NCBI RefSeq assembly: GCF_029633865.1 | Contig: NC_079219.1 | Location: forward strand, 11,839,420 to 11,903,419 | Direction: 5' to 3' | Length of the DNA stretch: 64,000 nt | From: Lampris incognitus | Taxonomy: Eukaryota > Chordata > Actinopteri > Lampriformes > Lampridae | Shown here: positions 57,038-64,000 of the stretch, piece by piece | Numbering within the stretch: position 1 is the stretch's first letter | How the letters are laid out: every line of letters starts with the position of its first letter | Program-made: the position numbers and the translations under genes | The notes under the pieces: generated by a model | What the model was told of the DNA's origin: nothing | The model's input: only the letters and a program-made list of their open reading frames with translations | Databases searched by the model: none

Positions 57038-58496
57038 AACTCTCCTTTCACCAGACTGCATCCCTTGCTCTTTCTCTACATACATTTCTCTTTTACAGGG
57101 GATTAACTGGACTGGAATTGCAGAGTTATGGCAGAGGAGAGAGCGCGAGAGAGCTATAGGTAGACAGTATGAGAGAGAGAGAGAGGAAAAGACGATGAGA
57201 AAGAGAGACAGACAGAGGGAGGGGGAGGCAATGCACCTGCTGTGCGCTAAATGTGGTCCGATGTAGCAGAGGCATAAGCGCATTTTCCAGCCAAAATGGC
57301 CACCGAATTTGCACTACACCAGCAGATCAGCATTATCGCCACAAGCACCCCCGCCGCAGGCAGGTTCCCTCTCATCCACAAAATTGGAAAAAAATTCCCC
57401 TCGTGATCGAGGAAGCTGTCAATCATCCTATGTTTGCGCCACAGCCGGCTCTGCATCAGCACAATAATAGAGTCCGGAAAATAATACGACCAATTAACTA
57501 AGTCACCTCATTAACCATCACAAAACCCAATCTGACGAGCCCAGACTGAAGCAGTCGTCCACCTGCTGCCACACAACGTCCAAGATGGACACACTGAGCA
57601 GTGCAGGTAAATTTGCCAAAAATACACACTCCACACTCCAATTTACAACAAGGGCTAAGAGAAAAAGACCAGGAGGAGGTGGAAATGGCTTTAGTCAGAC
57701 TTCAGGGCTGCTGTGCCACGGCCTCCACTTGAGAATTTAAAAGGACAAATGAAAAAGGTTTACAAAATAGGAGTGACTAAAATTGTAATTGCAATAATCA
57801 GGGAAAATATTACAGCATCGGTTTTTATCAATATCACGCAGCTCTATGGCATGCTGCCCAGTAGTCTGCCGCTGTGAGCCGGAGGAGCAACAGGAATGTT
57901 CGAGGCTTGCTCAAGGTAACAACCACGGTGAAATAAAATATTAATGGAGTGAAAATCTCTAAGAGCCAAACTAACCTCTCCTCTGAGTCTGGACTGTCTC
58001 CTGAGGCTGAAGGCCTCATTCAAAGATGCAACCAAGCAAAGCCCAACTAGGAATTCTGTTCTAGATGCCCCCTGGATTCCAAGATGACCTCTGACCCCTA
58101 CACAGATTAAACAAAAGACACAAGACTGTAAACACTGCCCCACCACTCCCTCCGGAGGGAATACCTAGCAGCGGATGGGCCAAAAGCCTTTGATATTACG
58201 AGAGCGAGAGAGAGAGAGAAGTTTGCAGGCTTGAAGAGTAGGGCATAAGATGAATATTTAAGAACAGTTTGTTGGAGATATAAAAGTGATAAAAGTGGGC
58301 AACATTATGAATATCGTAGTGATCTTAATTTGCTTTTAATGCGGTGAACTGAGTTTCCTGAAGACCGGGACAGTTGCAGTAGTCTTGTGACCTCTCCTTG
58401 TCTCTCAAGTCACAGGGAGTTGCTAGAGCCCTCAGACCTCCATCTCATCAGGCCTACAGTTTGCCCATAGACTGCACTAAATAGAAAAATGTGACT

Positions 58497-58553
58497 GCTG
58501 GGATAGGCTCCAGCATCCCGCGACCCTCCCTACCTAGGATAATGGATGGATGA
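58497..58553 (+). mobile_element. SINE-A tail fragment
   Basis: GGGATAGGCTCCAGCATCCC then ATAATGGATGGATGAA. Confidence 0.75.
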
Positions 58554-59680
58554 ATAACAACGCTACACAGCACTGTCTCTTGAAAAATACAATGCAAAAG
58601 TGCAAATAACAAAGCAATGGAGCAGATCAGCAAACCAGGTACTAAGTTTTCACGGTGACATTACCGGCAGCAGAAATTTGGTGGCATCTCAGAGACGCAC
58701 AAAAGACTGCTCTGTATTATGGCTGCTAATGGGGTTGTTATCCCTAAACCACATATAGAGAGATATTGTTGAAAATCCCGATTGCTTCCCTTGGAGGCCA
58801 TCGACCCCAAATATAATTTACTAAATCGTGAATTATTTGCTCAGGACCAGGAAGTGTTCCCAAAACTGCCCCTTTCAGCTCAAAAACAACCGTCAGAAAA
58901 TGTTGGGTTTGTGTTTTTGTTTTGTAAAGGGTTTTTTTATGCCATTTATCCGGTACGCATTACAACAATGTGTTTACTTCCTAATTTGCATATGTGAATG
59001 CAAATTAATAATAAAGGCTGTTATGTTGAGCCTAATTCATGTTTCCGAAATCAAAACGGATATTCTGTTAAGCCATTTCAGATAAGACTACATAGAGGTA
59101 TACATAGAGGTATATATCTACTGCCAAAAAGTGCCCATCTGTCCCGACACACATGCAGCCAGTTAACGAGGGATTCGGACAGTTAATTGGTGAGTAAACC
59201 AGTCATTACGCTAACCAGTAAATTAACCTGTATGATGTCCCAGTTAAACCGCACTTGGTATTTGGTCTCATTAACAGTCACCGTCCACTTTGAGACCCGT
59301 CGGGAGGGAGACGGCCGGTATCAGTGCACGTCTCACAGAACTACAGAATCAAAAGGAGAGAGTGAATAATAGATGGCAGTTAGTGAAAGAAAGTGTAAAG
59401 GAGGGGTGGAATCACGAGACCTGTGAGTAGAAAAAACACTGATAGAGAGAGGAGAGAGGAGGAGGAAGGGAACTGGATCTGAGGCTTTTGAGAGCGGTAC
59501 AAAAGAGCTGACGGAAAGAGAGAGAGAGTGAGAGAAGGGGCTGAAAACACAGACTGACAGACGGATAGATGAAAGAAGAGAAACAGCTGTAGAGAGGAAG
59601 GAGACAAAAGAAGGCAGGGGGACAGGTAACTGAACCTGAGCTGAGTCAGAGAGAACAACACAGAGGGAAATAAAATACAG

Positions 59681-59683
<3 letters not shown>

Positions 59684-59759
<76 letters not shown>

Positions 59760-59769
59760 GGAGAGAGAA
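59684..59769. repeat. (GA)n microsatellite
   Basis: Near-perfect GA array with two G-A shifts at the end. Confidence 0.97.
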
Positions 59770-60756
59770 ATGGTGGATGAGCTTTAAGCTTTCACACAGA
59801 CCCTGTGTTACATGTACTGCATATCTACACCTCATGCCGAATGTCAGTACCGCAAGATTTACACCTGCTTTATCACGTCAGCAGTTAATTTCGACCTAAC
59901 AGCAAAGTTTGGTTCCCTTAATTACACCTGAGAAATTAAACTGGAGATGGTGACATCATTAAGAGGACAGAAAAATCATCGAGAAACTCGACCAACTTTA
60001 CGACGAGTGAAGCATTAGGTAAGGAAAAAGAATAACGGCCCTTCCCTCGTCTCCTCTTTCACCATTTGTTCTGAACGTTTACATCAGCACCGAGACCCGT
60101 CTCCTGATCTTTCAGTGCAAAGAGAAGCAAACCTCCACCAACCCATCACTGACAGACCAGTGGTGGACTGGAGATGCAGCCCGGCTTAATGAGCTGAGGT
60201 GCAGCGCATTGTTGAGCGGGATGAGGTGGCAGTGTGAACAGCACACTGGTGATGTTTGTGTACTGGTTCAGTGCACAGGGAAGAGCGTCTGTCTGGGCAG
60301 CTCTGGTTGGTTTACTCAGCACCACTTTAGAAACACAGTCACACATGCAGTCTGAATCAGTGCAGGGAGACACACACACACACTTCATTCCAGAGACTCC
60401 TGGTTGCTACAAGTCCTCCCTAAACCCCCGGTGATCAGTCCGCCCTCTCAGGACTGATTAATGCTGCAATGTCCACATGCTTGAGAGTGTCTCGGTGATG
60501 ACATGCACGTCTGCGTTTGCTGACACATTTGCACGTAGCGCTATAGTGCGCGCCCTAGAAGGCAAGGGTGGTTTACAAAACCAACTTAAAAGGGAATCAC
60601 AGAAGGAAACTGGGGATGGGGACAGGCAAGATAAATGTAAATGTTTGCTATTGTGATGCCACCTCATGTCGGGCACACGATTACACAACTAGACAGGACT
60701 TCTAGTCGGACAGCGTGTCAAATTTAAAGACAGCAGTTTCTGACTAGGAATCGTCA

Positions 60757-61185
60757 TCCAGGTAGTGTAGCGGTCTATTCTGTTGCCTACCAACACGGGG
60801 ATCGGTGGTTCGAATCCCCGTATTACCTCCGGCTTGGTCGGGCGTCCCTACAGACACGATTGGCCGTGTCTGCGGGTGGGAAGCCGAATGTGGGGTATGT
60901 GTCCTGGTCGCTGCACTAGCGCCTCCTCGGGTCAGTTGGGGTGCCTGTTTGGGGGGGGGGGGACGGCATGATCCTCCCACGTGCTACATCCCCCTGGCGA
61001 AACTTCTCACTGTCAGGTGAAAGTGGCTGGTGACTCCACATGTATGGGAGGAGGCATGTGGTAGTCTGCAGCCCTCCCCAGATCGGCAGAGGGGGTGGAG
61101 CAGTGACCGGGACGGTTCGGAAGAGTGGTGTAATTGGTCAAGTACAGTTGGGGAGGAAAAAAAAGGGGGAAGGGGTTCAACAAAA
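60757..61185 (+). mobile_element. SINE-B copy 5
   Basis: Head TCCAGGTAGTGTAGCGGTCT, box-B-like GGTTCGAATCC, body and A-rich tail (61150-61192). Confidence 0.88.
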
Positions 61186-61614
61186 AAAAAAAGATGACTA
61201 GAAATCCCAGAGGATAACTGATTACATGATTCCCACTTGTTAGGTAGCAGACGATGCTGGTTGACTACGCTTCAGGTTTGTAAAACCAGTGCGTTGTACT
61301 TCCGCTTGACAGCTCATTGGCTCTTGATACGTATGGAGGCGAGCACCCGCGTCCAGGACTTGGCGAGTGCTAAAACTGGGTTGCTGGAGGTGTCACACTG
61401 CACGACTTGCCTAGAACACTTGTGCTTACGTTAGCTACGCTAAGTAGCACGGCTTACGTTATGGTCCTATGTAATGACACATTCTTTGGAAAAAAAGGTA
61501 AAGACAGGCAAATAAAATGATCGGATCTGGCTGCTTGAGGACTGTTATGTTCCCGACCAGACCATGAGACGTTCATCAGAAGTTTCTGAGGCTATATTAA
61601 ATTTATAACTTTGT

Positions 61615-62069
61615 TTTGTTTTTTAATTTTCACCCCTTTATCTCCCCAATTGTCAGTTGCACTTGGCCAATTACCCCGCTCTTCCGAGCCGTCCCGGTCG
61701 CTGCTCCGCCCCCTCTGCTGATCCGGGGAGGGCTGCAGACTACCACATGCCTCCTCCGATACATGTGGAGTCACCAGTCGCTTCTTTTCACCTGACAGTG
61801 AGGAGTTTCACCAAGGGGAAGTAGCGTGTGGGAGGATCACGTTATTCCCCCCAGTTCCCCCTCCCCCCTGAACAGGCACCCCGACAGACCAGAGGAGGCA
61901 CTAGTGCAGCGACGAGGACACATATCCACATCCGGCTTCCCACCCGCAGACACGGCCAACTGTATCTGTAGGGATGCCCGACCAAGCCGGAGGTAACATG
62001 GGGATTCGAACCGGCGATACCCGTGTTGGAAGGCAACGGAATAAACCGCTACACAACCCGGACACCCAA
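61615..62069 (-). mobile_element. SINE-B copy 6 (opposite orientation)
   Basis: Reverse orientation to copy 5; head at 61990-62069 (box-B-like GGTTCGAATCC on the minus strand), T-rich end at 61610-61630. Confidence 0.88.
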
Positions 62070-62079
62070 TAATCTTGTT

Positions 62080-63394
62080 TTGTTTAAGTATAGGCAGGGG
62101 ATAAACACAACCAGAGAACCTGCTTGTATGTATGACAATTTGATCGAAGGACACATTTACACCGCAGATGTTGATGCCTGAAACGGATGCTTTTATTGAA
62201 ATCTAATCTCAGATCTATAATGTTTTCATCATGTGACCTGTATATCGCCTCTGTGTTTACTGATCATGCAGCTTCTATCATATCCATGCACACACAAAAA
62301 GCCATGCAAGGTTGGCTTTAGACATATACGCCAAACATGAGCCCAGCAACCTGACACTTCTCTCTCTCTCTTGTTTAATGTTTGCCGTTTCCGACACGAC
62401 TTACATCCTGCAGGTTCGGATCTAGAGACTGCCCTGTTTGGTTATGCTGCGAACCTCTAACGCTGACTCTTAGACCAACTGATCCGTCAGCTTAACTTTT
62501 CACCATGGCAACAAAAACTGTAAAGGAAATGTAAATGTCATGATATTTAATTCAGGTTTTTGTTCACGAAGGTTAATTTTGGTGAAGTTTCGACTCATTT
62601 CAGGTTGCTGATCAGGTTTTTCATCATAGTTTTCATGAAAGAACTGAACCCACTGCTTTTATATCTTGATTAAAAAAAACAAGCAGGATCATGTTCGCCT
62701 GATCGCAAGTCTTTCTCAGTCCTGAATAGAACGGTACATTTGTTTTCTCAGTCGACACAGAGGTTGTTGAATGTCAAATCAACCATGATGTCAGACAAGC
62801 TCTGGTCTCTGGTGAGATGTAGGTGTTGTGCCGTGGGGGTTGGGGGGGGGGTCTCTCAGGGCCAGATGGTTCAATCATCAAGCTGACTACTGTGACCTGG
62901 ATTGTGGGGGCAACCCCCCTCCCCACCCCACTCAAGGGCATATTGGCAGCAGTTAATGAGGATGGAGAATTATCTTCATCATTATCTCTATGGTTCCCCG
63001 AAGGAAGACTCCAATCTATAAGGAGGTCAGAGGTCAGGGTCAGTCCTGTTATTTTGTTCACGGGCACTTGAACCAGTAACACTCCAGTCATACGTCTGCT
63101 TTTTAACTTGCAATTTGATGGAACACAAATACTCACAACAACACACACATAAAAATGAACTAACCTACAAGCCCTGCCACTAGTCACATTCAGCGAGAGA
63201 AAGAAAGGTGAAGACAGAAAGACAAGAGGGGGAAAGAAAGAGACATGGGGGTAGAGAGAGGCAAGGTGAGAGGGTGTTACCTGTGAGTCCCAAAGCCCGT
63301 CTCTAGGCTGCCTAGTTTAACAGCCCATCACTGTTTAGACAGCTGCGGGTAACCATGTGTGTTTCAACAAGGACATTGTGTGCATGCTGCAACA

Positions 63395-63432
<38 letters not shown>

Positions 63433-64000
63433 AAAATGTATGGAACAAACGCACCATCCTACACCTAATCTGGGTCCACCTAGATACCCAGACCCAGTTA
63501 AACACAGGTAGAGGCCAGAAGCAGCCTCTGAGGTTGAGCTTTCATCTGGAGGACTCTTACTTGCGTTGTGGAAGACAAACAGAGGAAGCAGACTGAAAGA
63601 AGAGGAAGTTATTCATCTTGAATGTTTTAAAGGAGAGGACACCGACAGAAGAAACATTCACACACACACAACCAACCCACAAATTTCACAATTTCCTCTC
63701 AGACCATCATGCAGCGATCCAAAGTCACTTCTTTAGAAATCATGAAAAGACTAACAGTTGTCTTCTTGTCTGCAGTGTATTTCACATCAAACTGTCATGA
63801 CACCCACTAGGGAAACTCAGCGTTGCACAAGACAGAATCCCATCGAAACGTGGTTTCTATCCAGCAGCAGGAGCAGGAGCAGGAGCAGTGAAGCGGAGCG
63901 CGGCTGGCCTGGGTGACGTGGTCGGTGCTGCCACTTGAACTCTCACAGCCGAATTAAAACCGTTCACAAATCAGGAAACGATGGCGACATGTGACTGCAA
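62080..64000. other. Right end, no recognised genes
   Basis: G- and C-rich runs at 62836-62850 and 62916-62930, GA-rich at 63195-63275, (CA)n at 63396-63432, (GGAGCA)n at 63867-63888. A donor-like ACCTG on the plus strand (minus GTAAC) at 63281 follows a stop-containing frame and was not called. Confidence 0.5.

Larger units (their letters stand above)
56575..60750. other. Sequence without recognised genes
   Basis: Contains (TG)n at 57001-57031, GA-rich stretches at 57140-57220 and 58200-58220, and a SINE-A tail fragment at 58497-58553. No exon with supporting splice sites and homology was found. Confidence 0.5.

Noticed and set aside
62774..63187. 137-codon minus ORF
   Set aside because: No recognisable domain, crosses G-runs, no supporting splice or start context.
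63270..63345. Possible arhgef2 start exon before a GTAACA donor
   Set aside because: All three frames upstream of the donor have stops and nothing resembles the MSRIESL start; at most an untranslated exon.

Overview
This is non-coding-rich animal genomic DNA, most likely from a teleost fish. The reasons are spliced vertebrate genes with small exons and GT/AG introns, Tc1-type transposons, tRNA-headed SINEs, non-LTR LINE relics of several clades, and very many (CA)n, (GA)n and (GACA)n microsatellites. I cannot name the species. Almost all open reading frames in the window are chance or repeat ORFs. The genuine host coding sequence is spread over 23 exons, all on the minus strand.

Two host genes lie head-to-tail on the minus strand. 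(1) A cytoplasmic tropomyosin, best called tpm3: the alternative first coding exon 1b (10493-10624, 44 codons) and the next constitutive exon (4830-4963, 134 nt) are visible; the other exons must lie to the left of base 1. (2) arhgef2 (GEF-H1, a microtubule-associated RhoA exchange factor): 21 coding exons run from 53654 down to a stop codon at 13777-13779. Spliced together they keep one frame for 906 codons plus stop, covering the C1 zinc finger, the Ser-rich linker, the Dbl-homology (DH) and pleckstrin-homology (PH) domains, a coiled-coil segment and the acidic C-terminus. Only the first ~20 codons (start exon) are not found and may lie right of the window. The two genes are also linked in human 1q21-q22, which supports both names. 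About 2.7 kb separates the arhgef2 stop from the probable tpm3 promoter near 10.85-11.2 kb.

Layout. 1-4.8 kb: repeat graveyard left of the tpm3 exon (L1/Tx1-like LINE, Harbinger-like relic, RTE-type LINE insertion, a long inverted-repeat element carrying a THAP exon). 4.8-10.7 kb: tpm3 exons with a degenerate Tc1 element in the intron. 10.7-13.8 kb: tpm3 promoter/5'UTR and arhgef2 3'UTR. 13.8-35.5 kb: the exon-dense part of arhgef2, its introns loaded with SINEs, a second Tc1 element, microsatellites and a 12-bp minisatellite. 35.5-53.5 kb: one ~18 kb arhgef2 intron made mostly of LINE, SINE and MITE copies. 53.5-64 kb: the first visible arhgef2 exon, then mainly SINEs and simple repeats.

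Three SINE families are distinguished here as A (V-SINE-like, tail ATGG repeats, conserved central segment), B (~430 bp) and C; these letters are mine, not database names. The most interesting observations concern repeats: a 40-bp-arm perfect palindrome at 56483-56567; a SINE whose internal CA tract and a 35-bp neighbour have been tandemly amplified; a 222-bp hAT-type MITE with a matching paralogous empty site 0.8 kb away; nested insertions with intact target-site duplications; and repeats lying very close to arhgef2 splice sites. No new cellular system was recognised.
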